64,000 nucleotides of DNA from Wylensekiella montiformis. Its GTDB lineage: Bacteria > Bacillota > Negativicutes > Selenomonadales > Selenomonadaceae. Each line of letters starts with the position of its first letter. Position 1 is the first letter of the stretch. The DNA is taken from NCBI RefSeq assembly GCF_009697385.1, contig NZ_VUNL01000003.1, positions 186,001 to 250,000 of the forward strand. The letters run 5' to 3'. This document shows, one piece after another, positions 27,490 through 35,021 of this stretch. The notes under the pieces are model-generated. The model worked only from the letters and a program-made list of their open reading frames with translations. It was not told the origin of the DNA and searched no databases. The translations under genes and the position numbers were made by a program.

Positions 27490-27507
27490 GACCAACCTCC
27501 ATTAATT

Positions 27508-27521
27508 CGATATATTGAAAT
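27508..27521. promoter_or_regulatory. Possible ArsR operator between arsR and acr3
   Basis: TTCGATATATTGAA is a near palindrome (one mismatch pair) just upstream of the acr3 remnant. It shares ATATATTGA with the arsR promoter region (27965-27981). Confidence 0.4.
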
Positions 27522-27586
27522 GTATCTATGTTTATGACCTTTATATAGGCAATCCAAAAGGACTGCCTATGAATGACAGATATCAA

Positions 27587-27907
27587 TTACTTCTTTTCCT
27601 TACATCCGCAGGATACGCTGCTGTCTGTTTCACAGTCACATCTTGCGTAGGAACCGATCATTTCCCGGAAATTTTTGACACCGTCTGCGGAGATAGAGTA
27701 ATGCATCCATTTTCCCTCTTTGTAGTAATCCACAAGGCCGCTGTCTGCAAGAATTTTCATGTGGTGCGAAAGCGTCGGCTGCGTGATATCCAGCTCCTTT
27801 AGCAGATCACATCCACATTTTTCTCCATGCTGCAACGCCAACATGATAGCAAGGCGGTTCTCATCGGTAAGTGCCTTTATTTTCCTGGCGTCTTCTCTGA
27901 ATCCCAT
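27587..27907 (-). CDS. arsR: ArsR-family metalloregulator
   Basis: A 106-residue winged-helix repressor starting at ATG 27907 with GGAGGTG upstream. The recognition helix reads TQPTLSHHMKILADSGLV. The metalloid site of the ArsR type is Cys31-Gly-Cys33 in GEKCGCDLL, and the C-terminal tail carries more Cys pairs (RCDCETD, SCGCKEKK). It would repress its own promoter until arsenite or antimonite binds. The neighbouring pump gene is decayed, leaving the regulator without its usual target in this window. Confidence 0.9.
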   Translation of the reverse strand: MGFREDARKIKALTDENRLAIMLALQHGEKCGCDLLKELDITQPTLSHHMKILADSGLVDYYKEGKWMHYSISADGVKNFREMIGSYARCDCETDSSVSCGCKEKK

Positions 27908-27933
27908 GATTTTCACCTCCGAGAGATGTACAT

Positions 27934-27981
27934 ATTATACCATATACATATACATTTACAGTTATCAATATATCAATATAT
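27934..27981 (-). promoter_or_regulatory. arsR promoter with tandem TCAATATAT boxes
   Basis: A TATAAT (complement of 27934-27939) lies upstream of arsR. Further upstream TCAATATAT occurs twice in tandem (27965-27973, 27973-27981). The same element occurs before acr3, so it is a candidate ArsR operator. The -35 is weak. Confidence 0.45.
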
Positions 27982-28028
27982 CTTTTTAATAACCTAAATT
28001 GCAATAATAACTTAAACACCTAGCAACC

Positions 28029-28427
28029 CTATAAAGAAGTAAGGCATATCGAGAGTTCTTCGGAAAAGCATTCTTCCGGATAACGCGAAGCACTGCTGAA
28101 ATAGTGTCGCAGCACCCAATCCAGATTCTTCTCATATCCCTCAACGCCCATGCGATGCATCATATTGCCAAAGAACCGGTGGCGGCTCTTACGCCGTACA
28201 CTATCTCCGACAAGCTCCTGCGCTTCCGCCAGCGTCATATCGTTGTCCTTCGCCAGCTTGCCAATCATCTTCTTATCGCCCTTGATATGACTACTGCGCT
28301 TCGTGAGGTTCAAAAACGCCTTTTCCACAAACTTCCGCGGGGCCTGCTCCGTCTCAGCGGAATAGCGCATGGGATTTTGCACACTAGAAAAGCCGCCCTG
28401 ATTATCAGAACGGCTTTCCTTCTTCAT
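28029..28427 (-). CDS. Unknown accessory protein or fragment
   Basis: A 132-codon frame from ATG 28427 with no ribosome site. The same frame stays open upstream inside the next small gene without a good start, so it may be the tail of a decayed gene. The product is basic, with KMIGKLAKDNDMTLAEAQEL and a C-terminal YFSSASRYPEECF. It reminds me of segments of large polyvalent proteins from phages and conjugative elements, but I cannot name a family. Confidence 0.4.
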   Translation of the reverse strand: MKKESRSDNQGGFSSVQNPMRYSAETEQAPRKFVEKAFLNLTKRSSHIKGDKKMIGKLAKDNDMTLAEAQELVGDSVRRKSRHRFFGNMMHRMGVEGYEKNLDWVLRHYFSSASRYPEECFSEELSICLTSL

Positions 28428-28477
28428 TTGTTCATAAAGGTGATTGAAATGTTTCCATGCCCTAGAGCGGCTGGCCG

Positions 28478-28642
28478 CTATGTTTCGCGATACCCCGCTA
28501 ACGCCTCGTCGGTTATCCTCTCCGCTTCCCTTTGAGTCATTCCGGGAAACAATTCCATCGCCAGCCTGATTGATTCTTCTCTATCGGTTGTCTCCATCAG
28601 ACGGTCGAACTTCGCCATATTGGCTTCTGATTCTTTCGTCAT
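28478..28642 (-). CDS. Small acidic unknown protein
   Basis: A 54-residue product from ATG 28642 with a strong GAGGAGG site 9 bases upstream. It is helical and charged (MTKESEANMAKFDRLMETTD, then AMELFPGMTQREAERITDEA). The start context argues for a real gene. It lies 48 bases after the broken frame at 28690 and may share its transcript. An antitoxin or mobile-element accessory role is conceivable, but nothing shows it. Confidence 0.5.
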   Translation of the reverse strand: MTKESEANMAKFDRLMETTDREESIRLAMELFPGMTQREAERITDEALAGYRET

Positions 28643-28689
28643 AATCGAAGCACCTCCTCGCATACTCAATCTTCGCTGCCAGCCTATCT

Positions 28690-29128
28690 TTATGCCTGAT
28701 TATTTTGTATTGCGCTTGTATTGAACCATACCAACATTTTACGGATATATGGCAGCTGATCCCGCTCCGCATCGCGCTTCACCGGATCACTCATTTCCGC
28801 AAGATTCACATGCTCCCCGATTTCCCTTGCAACGATATTGCGTACCATCTGCATAATGCCATCGTTGAGATACTTGCCAAAAACGGCCTTGCTTATCCTA
28901 TCTTCATTGTATCCCGCGTCCTGCTGGTTTTCAATACCCCCGGCCTTATATTTTACAGAGGAAAACTCCCCTGTTATTATCGATTGCTTGCTTCAGCATA
29001 AAGCCGGTACGTTCCCAGATATTCTGCGCAATCTTGTCAGCCTCGGAAATACACGTGCTATAATCCGATGAAGGGAATAGCGAAAACGTCGTCGCCCCGT
29101 AAAAAGTCGCTGCAACTGCGCAAGCGAG
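28690..29128 (-). pseudogene. Frameshifted unknown gene of the island
   Basis: Two adjacent minus-strand frames together read like one protein. From about 29128 the first frame gives a signal-peptide-like LHALACAVAATFYGATTFSL, then DYSTCISEADKIAQNIWERT and GFMLKQAIDNNRGV. Near 28957-28972, at runs of G and T, it must shift by one base to continue as FSSVKYKAGGIENQQDAGYN and on to LPYIRKMLVWFNTS before TAA 28690-28692. Neither frame has a good start. It looks like a decayed exported protein; no family recognised. Confidence 0.35.
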
Positions 29129-29129
29129 T

Positions 29130-29229
29130 GCATGTAATTTCTCTGCCTAACATTCCCCTCCTTTTTGTTCTTCTCGTCCATTATGGCACACATTTTGCCA
29201 ATTAGGTATCCCACGAGAACTTCCGCCAT
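29130..29229 (-). CDS. Possible start of a small protein, probably decayed
   Basis: A frame from ATG 29229 reads MAEVLVGYLIGKMCAIMDEK, is protein-like for about 33 codons, and then becomes Arg-rich nonsense as it crosses the frame of the adjacent broken gene. There is no ribosome site. It may be the original 5' part of that gene. Confidence 0.2.
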
Positions 29230-29301
29230 TTCAAAAAGCGGTGGAAGGTTTATAGTCCTGAAATACTCCTCGCCCCGGCATCGCGCCTAGAGCATCATAA
29301 A

Positions 29302-29345
29302 CAGGGAGTGCGGCAAAATACGAAAGCGTTTTGTCGCACTCCCTG
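29302..29345 (-). terminator. Hairpin after the double-U32 gene
   Basis: CAGGGAGTGCGGCAAAA pairs with GTTTTGTCGCACTCCCTG with one mismatch and a 9-base loop. On the minus strand it is followed by TTTATG, a weak T run. It marks the right edge of the accessory island. Confidence 0.6.
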
Positions 29346-29347
29346 TC

Positions 29348-31876
29348 TTAAAGTACCCCACGGAAATAATGGCCTCGTGTAACTTCAGGTCCTTCTTGTG
29401 CTTGTATCCAATTTTTCTGTGCCTCATCCGGTTCCACGGGGAACGCAGCAGCCGTTTGATAGGCACGGACGATACGACGGATCTGGTCAGGATTCATTGC
29501 TTTTGCTTCTATGCGCAAGGAATGAATGCCCCAGGACTCAAATTCCATAACATGCGGCATCATAGAAAGTGTTTTGCTGTTTAGAATATGCATATGGCAA
29601 AATTGATCCGTTACCAGCGGAAATAAAGCATCTTTGCGGTCTTTTAAGGCATAGCTTTTCTTCGTGCATGGATGGGTGCAGGTATTTTGCCCTTCACCGC
29701 CGAGGAAGCTGCCGATAACGCAGTATTCGGATACCATAAGTTCCAATTTACCGTGTACAATGCAGGTAAGCGGCAACGGACTATTTGCTGCTAAAGACCG
29801 AATTTGTCCAATGTTAAGCTCTGGTGAAAGCGTAGCCTCTGCTGCACCGTAGTCACGCAGAAATTCTAAGGTTTGAAGATTATAAGCAATCAAAGAATAA
29901 TCGGCGTGTATCGGCAGTCTGGTCAGATTTTTTACCAAAGACAGCGCCCCGATATTATGAACATGAATGGCATCCGGCTCGAAATTTTCCCGGCATGATA
30001 CCAATAGATTTTCGATTGCTTTTTGGTGGGAATCCCGAATGATCCGCGGCAGATTGAAATCAATGCGAATTCCAGTTTCTCTGGCTATCCCCCACGCCTT
30101 TTGGTAATCATTCGGAGTAATCGGCTGATGATGGTAAGAATCTCCACCGAATAATATGCCATCCGCACCGGTCTCGATCGCTGCCCTCATTTGCTCAATG
30201 GTTTCTACCGATACCATGAGACGAGACGCCTTTTTCGGCAAAGGCTGCATATTCGTATGGATTTTCGGCAGCTTCTGCTCCGAACGTGAATAGACAGCCA
30301 AACGATGTTCGTCCAGATCTTCTACGGCGCGGCGACGTACGTCGTTTAACTCGCTCATCGGTATCATAACAGATCCCTCGATGGAACAGGTTAAGGTATT
30401 CAGGGAATAGACAGAGGTACCAAGGCGCTCGATTTGCCCACGTACGATCGCTTCTGTCAAGGGACGATTGCGAGCCGGTTCACCGATAAAGTGTGTCAAT
30501 GCTTCACCGGTATGGCCTTCTTTATCGGTCAGCCGGAGCATAAGAGGCTTTCCTATCGCAGCACGAACTACTGCGTTTACTGGAATCCGCCGTATCGGAT
30601 CCGCTGATCGGAATGTTTTTCGCGTGCGTTCCATTAATGCCCCATCATATACTTTAAATACACGATCATGCTCATGCACGGTCATCGGAACACAGAAACG
30701 AACAAGATCACCAGCTTTCCCCGACTGGAGCGGCCGCCCTTTTTCATCGGTCATATCCTGCACAGAAGCTGTAACCCGGCCGCCGACTTTCACCCAGAAG
30801 TCCACCTGATCTCCATTGGCAAGTTGACCGTTGAGTTTTATTGTGACAAGCCGATGATCGCGGTCATATACAGATACACGGCCAATCAACAGCCCCCGGT
30901 TGTTCGGCCGGCGATCACTCATCATATGTTTTCCCGGACGTCCGGTAAGATACGCTGTCGTAAAGTCGCGGTTAAAAATCTGCGCCAGCGTATCGCGTTC
31001 TTCCTGCGTTACCTGATAGTTTGTTCCTTTATAGCAGGTATCGATTGCCTGACGATAAGTTTGTACTACAGCGGCTACGTATTCCGGACGCTTCATACGT
31101 CCCTCAATTTTTAAAGAGGACACCCCTGCGTCAATGAGTTGCGGAATGAGATCTATCGTATTAAGATCCCGTGGCGACAAAAGATATTTTCCGGCAGCCC
31201 CTTCCAACACATCCTGCCCTGTTTCATCCACTAACGTATAGGGCAGACGACATGGCTGCGCACAGCGCCCACGATTTCCGCTGCGCCCTCCGATCATACT
31301 GCTCATCAGGCATTGACCGGAATAGCATACACAAAGCGCACCATGCATAAAGACTTCAATCTCAACTTGACAATTCGCACAGATATAGCGGATCTCGTCC
31401 AGCGAGAGCTCTCTGGACAAGACAACACGTTCAAATCCAAGTTCCTGCAAAGCCAGAACTCCAGCCAGACTGTGCACCGTCATCTGTGTGCTAGCATGCA
31501 GCGGAAGAGACGGGACGGTTTCCCTGGCTAATCTGGCGACGCCAAGATCCTGCACCAGAATAGCGTCCGTTCCCGCTTCATAGAGGAATCGCAGATATTT
31601 GCGCAAAGCAGGAATTTCCGAATCATTTACCACCGTATTGACCGTCACATGGATACGGACTCCCCGTAAATGGGCAAAACGGATGGCCTTCGCAAGGCCA
31701 TCCTCATCAAAATTGTTGGCATAAGCTCTGGCGCCAAAAAAGTTTCCTGCCAGATAAATGGCATCTGCCCCGCTTTCCACCGCTGCTTTTAGCGAATCCT
31801 CGCTGCCGGCCGGAGCCAATAATTCAACCAATTCCATACCCTCCATTCTATCCAGCCGCCACTGGGCTGGATCCAC
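29348..31876 (-). CDS. Large U32-family protein with DUF3656, two U32-like halves
   Basis: About 842 residues. The first half is a standard U32 domain: LLAPAGSEDSLKAAVESGAD, then FMHGALCVCYSGQCLMSS and the iron-sulfur Cys segment GNRGRCAQPCRLPY. A DUF3656-like middle follows. The last 290 residues repeat the U32 theme (ETGADGILFGGDSY, VHGKLELMVSEYC, NTCTHPCTKKSY). The architecture resembles RlhA, which hydroxylates 23S rRNA C2501 in E. coli, so an RNA hydroxylation role is more likely than proteolysis (inference). GTG 31876, directly after the scpB stop, is a weak start; ATG 31846 or 31837 are alternatives. Confidence 0.85.
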   Translation of the reverse strand: MDPAQWRLDRMEGMELVELLAPAGSEDSLKAAVESGADAIYLAGNFFGARAYANNFDEDGLAKAIRFAHLRGVRIHVTVNTVVNDSEIPALRKYLRFLYEAGTDAILVQDLGVARLARETVPSLPLHASTQMTVHSLAGVLALQELGFERVVLSRELSLDEIRYICANCQVEIEVFMHGALCVCYSGQCLMSSMIGGRSGNRGRCAQPCRLPYTLVDETGQDVLEGAAGKYLLSPRDLNTIDLIPQLIDAGVSSLKIEGRMKRPEYVAAVVQTYRQAIDTCYKGTNYQVTQEERDTLAQIFNRDFTTAYLTGRPGKHMMSDRRPNNRGLLIGRVSVYDRDHRLVTIKLNGQLANGDQVDFWVKVGGRVTASVQDMTDEKGRPLQSGKAGDLVRFCVPMTVHEHDRVFKVYDGALMERTRKTFRSADPIRRIPVNAVVRAAIGKPLMLRLTDKEGHTGEALTHFIGEPARNRPLTEAIVRGQIERLGTSVYSLNTLTCSIEGSVMIPMSELNDVRRRAVEDLDEHRLAVYSRSEQKLPKIHTNMQPLPKKASRLMVSVETIEQMRAAIETGADGILFGGDSYHHQPITPNDYQKAWGIARETGIRIDFNLPRIIRDSHQKAIENLLVSCRENFEPDAIHVHNIGALSLVKNLTRLPIHADYSLIAYNLQTLEFLRDYGAAEATLSPELNIGQIRSLAANSPLPLTCIVHGKLELMVSEYCVIGSFLGGEGQNTCTHPCTKKSYALKDRKDALFPLVTDQFCHMHILNSKTLSMMPHVMEFESWGIHSLRIEAKAMNPDQIRRIVRAYQTAAAFPVEPDEAQKNWIQAQEGPEVTRGHYFRGVL

Positions 31877-32536
31877 TTATTTTGTTGTTTCCTCGTGTTC
31901 TTCGTATTCTTTATGTTTCTCATTTTGCGGATCGTAAGGTTCCCCTTCACGTTGACGGATTTCCTGAAAGAGCTCCATCTGCTCCGTATTCAAAGCGGCA
32001 GCCGCTTGCTCGGTCGTCGGTAAATCCGGCAGATCATCCAGCGTATTCATTCCAAAACATTGCAAAAAGGTATCCGTCGTTCCGTAAAGAATAGGGCGTC
32101 CGACCACGGCTTTACGGCCTACTTCCCGAATCAAATCTAATTCCAGCAGTTTTTGCAGAGAACGCTCTGCTCTTACTCCGCGAATCTGCTCGATCTCTGT
32201 CTTTGTGACAGGCTGCTTAAAAGCGATGATGGACAGCGTTTCCATCGTTGGTGCAGAGATTTTGCGGTCCACGACCTGTCCCAGACGTTTTACAATAGAA
32301 AACAGTTCCGGCCGTGTGGCGAGCTGATATCCTCCTGCAACCTGCCGGATTGTCAATCCACTGTGACGATGATCCAGCTCGTCTTGAAGTTTCACCAAAA
32401 GGTTTTGGGTTCCCAATATATCCAGCTGAAGAACCGAAGCAATCTCCTTTATAGTAAGCGGGTTTCCTGCAGCAAACAAAACAGCTTCTAATACACGAAC
32501 TTCTGTTCTTGTTGGATCTTCCTGACATTCAGTCAT
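31877..32536 (-). CDS. scpB: Segregation and condensation protein B
   Basis: A 219-residue double winged-helix protein with VLEAVLFAAGNPLTIKEIA and the conserved segment TLSIIAFKQPVTKTEIEQIRGV. It binds ScpA and SMC in the chromosome condensin. Start ATG 32536 has GGGAGGA 6 bases upstream and overlaps the end of scpA by 8 bases. Confidence 0.94.
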   Translation of the reverse strand: MTECQEDPTRTEVRVLEAVLFAAGNPLTIKEIASVLQLDILGTQNLLVKLQDELDHRHSGLTIRQVAGGYQLATRPELFSIVKRLGQVVDRKISAPTMETLSIIAFKQPVTKTEIEQIRGVRAERSLQKLLELDLIREVGRKAVVGRPILYGTTDTFLQCFGMNTLDDLPDLPTTEQAAAALNTEQMELFQEIRQREGEPYDPQNEKHKEYEEHEETTK

Positions 32537-33251
32537 GCTTGTCCTCCCTGATGCAGATATATATTTCTGAGAATGCATATTGCTGCCTGACACAGACTGC
32601 CCGGAGCTTGATGAGTTCCAATAAAGCCAAAAAGGTAACGATGCGTTCTGCTCGCGACCCGGATGAAAACGCCTCGGAAAAAAGGAGCCGGCCGTAACGA
32701 TGATTCAATTGGGATAAAATTTCCTGCATTTTATCCTGGATGTGGTAGGTCTCCGGTTCAACCAGCGTTTTGGGGACAGATAGCTCCGCCTGAACGGATA
32801 AGGCCATCCGAAATGCGTCCAGTAAGGAACCCAGTGATATATTACCGGGAGGAAGATGATGTATCGGCAGTTCCATCGGTGCACGCGAAACAAAGCGCTC
32901 TTGTGAACCTGCCATGGAGCCGAGCACTGTGCTGACTTGCTTAAATTTTCGGTATTCCAAAATTCGCTGTACCAGCTCTAAGCGGGGATCTTCTTCTTCC
33001 GGGTCCGTCTCTTTCTCTGGTTTTGGCAGCATCAGCCGTGATTTGATCTGCAGCAAAGTGGCAGCCATAACCAAAAAAGAACTGGCTACATCGATATCAA
33101 ATTCACGCAGATGGTCCAAATAATCCAGATATTGCTGCGTTAAGATAGCGATCGGAATATCGTAGATGTCAATCTTGTTTTTCTCGATCAGATGCATCAA
33201 AAGGTCCATAGGACCCTCAAATGCTTCGATCTTTACTTTATATTCTTGCAT
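32529..33251 (-). CDS. scpA: Segregation and condensation protein A
   Basis: A 240-residue kleisin. The N-terminus VKIEAFEGPMDLLMHLIEKN, followed by KIDIYDIPIAILTQQYLDYL, is the ScpA signature that contacts the SMC neck; the C-terminal winged helix ends with LLELIKLRAVCVRQQ. It joins SMC and ScpB into the condensin ring. It is the first of a tightly packed set with scpB and the U32 gene. Confidence 0.94.
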   Translation of the reverse strand: MQEYKVKIEAFEGPMDLLMHLIEKNKIDIYDIPIAILTQQYLDYLDHLREFDIDVASSFLVMAATLLQIKSRLMLPKPEKETDPEEEDPRLELVQRILEYRKFKQVSTVLGSMAGSQERFVSRAPMELPIHHLPPGNISLGSLLDAFRMALSVQAELSVPKTLVEPETYHIQDKMQEILSQLNHRYGRLLFSEAFSSGSRAERIVTFLALLELIKLRAVCVRQQYAFSEIYICIREDKHD

Positions 33252-33263
33252 TGCCGTCCTATC

Positions 33264-33890
33264 TTAGAAAAAAGGAGACAGGATAAGGGAAAAGATATGC
33301 CAGATCAGAGTGCGGCAAGGAATTAGAATCAGGCTGAGGACTGGCGTAACGAGCAGTATGATCAGAATCCAAAAACTATACCGTTCCAGCCCAGCCAGTT
33401 TATAGGCCAAATGAGATGGGAGCAACTGACGAAGAACATGAGAACCGTCAAGCGGCGGAATCGGAATCATGTTAAAGATAGCAAACCCGATATTATATTC
33501 GATAATCAGCTGAAATACCATATATATCCCCGTTGTCATGTGTCCGCCAAAACGACTATAACAGAGCAGGACTATCAGAGCGCAAAAGGCCGTAATCAGA
33601 TTGGAAAGAGGTCCGGCCAAAGAAACCAGAATATCATCGCGCCGCGGGCGTTTAAAATTTCCCGGGTTAATCATAACGGGTTTTGCCCAGCCAAAATGAA
33701 CCAGAAATAACATAAGCAAACCGATCGGATCGATGTGTGCGGCCGGATTCAACGTAAGGCGCCCCATTATTTTTGGTGTAAAATCCCCCAGCCATACAGC
33801 TGTCTGTGCATGAGCATACTCATGTACTACCATTGCAATGATCAGTCCCGGAATCCCCGCGATGATTCCCATCAGATTAAAATCAAACAT
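33264..33890 (-). CDS. Site-2 protease family membrane metalloprotease
   Basis: About 208 residues with several membrane segments. The zinc motif HEYAH (HExxH) lies in the first membrane helix, and NMIPIPPLDGS supplies the third ligand Asp near the C-terminal helices. This is the short, PDZ-less S2P subfamily common in Firmicutes, with no known substrate. ATG 33890 is preferred over ATG 33902 because the upstream GGGAGG abuts the latter with no spacing. Confidence 0.88.
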   Translation of the reverse strand: MFDFNLMGIIAGIPGLIIAMVVHEYAHAQTAVWLGDFTPKIMGRLTLNPAAHIDPIGLLMLFLVHFGWAKPVMINPGNFKRPRRDDILVSLAGPLSNLITAFCALIVLLCYSRFGGHMTTGIYMVFQLIIEYNIGFAIFNMIPIPPLDGSHVLRQLLPSHLAYKLAGLERYSFWILIILLVTPVLSLILIPCRTLIWHIFSLILSPFF

Positions 33891-33936
33891 ATCCTTTATC
33901 ATCCTCCCAATCCTACATATGTCCGGTCATTGGAGA

Positions 33937-34485
33937 TCATTGGTCCTTCAGTTGGGAATCCAGCATCAGAATAGATGCTACGGTTTTTGCATCAAAAATG
34001 CGGCCGTCCCATATCATCTCAACCGCTTGCTGCAGAGGCATACGAACCAGATGGATGAATTCATCCTCATCCGGATGCTGTACTCCTGGTTTAAGGCCCT
34101 CAGCGACGTACATATGGATAAGTTCATTGGAAAATCCCACGGTTGTGGCAAGTACCGAAAGTTTCTTCAGCCGATCTGCCTCATATCCTGTTTCTTCGGA
34201 TAACTCCCGTTTTGCGCAAGTCAGAGGATCTTCTTCAGGAGAATCCAATTTCCCTGCGGGCACCTCTAAAGTAACCTGCCCGATCGGATAGCGATATTGA
34301 CGAACCAATAGAATTTGTTTGTCCGGAAAAACGGGGATAACAGACGAAGCTCCGGGGTGCTGAATCCATTCACGCGTCGCCGACTTCCCGTTAGGCAGAC
34401 AGACTGTATCACGCCGGACATGCAGCAGATTTCCGTCGAAGATTGTTTCACTTCCGATCTTTTTTTCCATTAATTCTTCATCCAT
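33937..34485 (-). CDS. nudF: ADP-ribose pyrophosphatase (Nudix)
   Basis: A 182-residue Nudix hydrolase. The Nudix box runs from GKLDSPEEDPLTCAKRELSE to ETGYEAD, preceded by VRQYRYPIGQVTLEVPAG, which is characteristic of ADP-ribose pyrophosphatases. It cleaves ADP-ribose to AMP and ribose 5-phosphate. AGGAGG precedes the ATG. Confidence 0.9.
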   Translation of the reverse strand: MDEELMEKKIGSETIFDGNLLHVRRDTVCLPNGKSATREWIQHPGASSVIPVFPDKQILLVRQYRYPIGQVTLEVPAGKLDSPEEDPLTCAKRELSEETGYEADRLKKLSVLATTVGFSNELIHMYVAEGLKPGVQHPDEDEFIHLVRMPLQQAVEMIWDGRIFDAKTVASILMLDSQLKDQ

Positions 34486-34570
34486 TATCTTTCCTCCTAT
34501 TATGAAGTTACGAACAATCCTGTTTATTTTACTACGAATCCGTTTCTCTGAAAAGGGTTCAGATAATCAT

Positions 34571-34594
34571 CAAGCCTTCCCGCAAGAAGGCTTG
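34571..34594. repeat. 9-bp hairpin
   Basis: CAAGCCTTC and GAAGGCTTG around a 6-base loop, just downstream of the Cys-rich protein gene. No T run follows on the minus strand, so termination is doubtful. Confidence 0.4.
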
Positions 34595-34605
34595 TATGAG
34601 TTGCA

Positions 34606-34965
34606 TCACGTATGTTTGCGCCGATGAATTTCCGGCCAAGGACGAATATGTTTCGGATTTGTAGCGATACCATCCAGTCCGTGCCATCTGGAAGCAAAGG
34701 ATTCGACAAATACCTTTTTAAATGGTTTCTCTGATGAAGGTTCTGCCTGATTCTTTTCCTGCGGCGTTTCCTGCTGCGCCGGTTTTGCAGATTCCGGATG
34801 CGAGCATCCGCATCCGCAGTCCTCTATAAAGCCGCTTTCCAATTCTTCCTGAGAAAGAATGGTAATGTTTCCGCAGGCACATCTGCACCAATAGAATTCA
34901 CTGCCGAATTTATCCATCCGCCCGGTGGTTTCTAATACCGTAAGCTTACCGAACTGCTTATTCAT
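34606..34965 (-). CDS. Cys-rich unknown protein
   Basis: A 119-residue product from ATG 34965 (GGAGGGGG upstream). The N-terminal 40 residues, GKLTVLETTGRMDKFGSEFY then WCRCACGN, look like the small zinc-ribbon found in front of AP2/HNH phage proteins, here without the nuclease. A DCGCGCSHP cluster follows, then a low-complexity Pro/Gln/Glu linker and a basic tail (GLDGIATNPKHIRPWPEIHR). It is downstream of recN on the same strand. Metal binding is likely; the function is unknown. Confidence 0.6.
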   Translation of the reverse strand: MNKQFGKLTVLETTGRMDKFGSEFYWCRCACGNITILSQEELESGFIEDCGCGCSHPESAKPAQQETPQEKNQAEPSSEKPFKKVFVESFASRWHGLDGIATNPKHIRPWPEIHRRKHT

Positions 34966-35021
34966 AACTGTTCCCCCTCCCTTTTTCTCCATTTATCTTT
35001 TTGCATTTTTGTTTTGGTCCG

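Noticed and set aside
28478-28642. Antitoxin of a toxin-antitoxin pair
   Set aside because: Size and charge fit, but the neighbouring ORF lacks a ribosome site and any toxin motif, so there is no pair to support.
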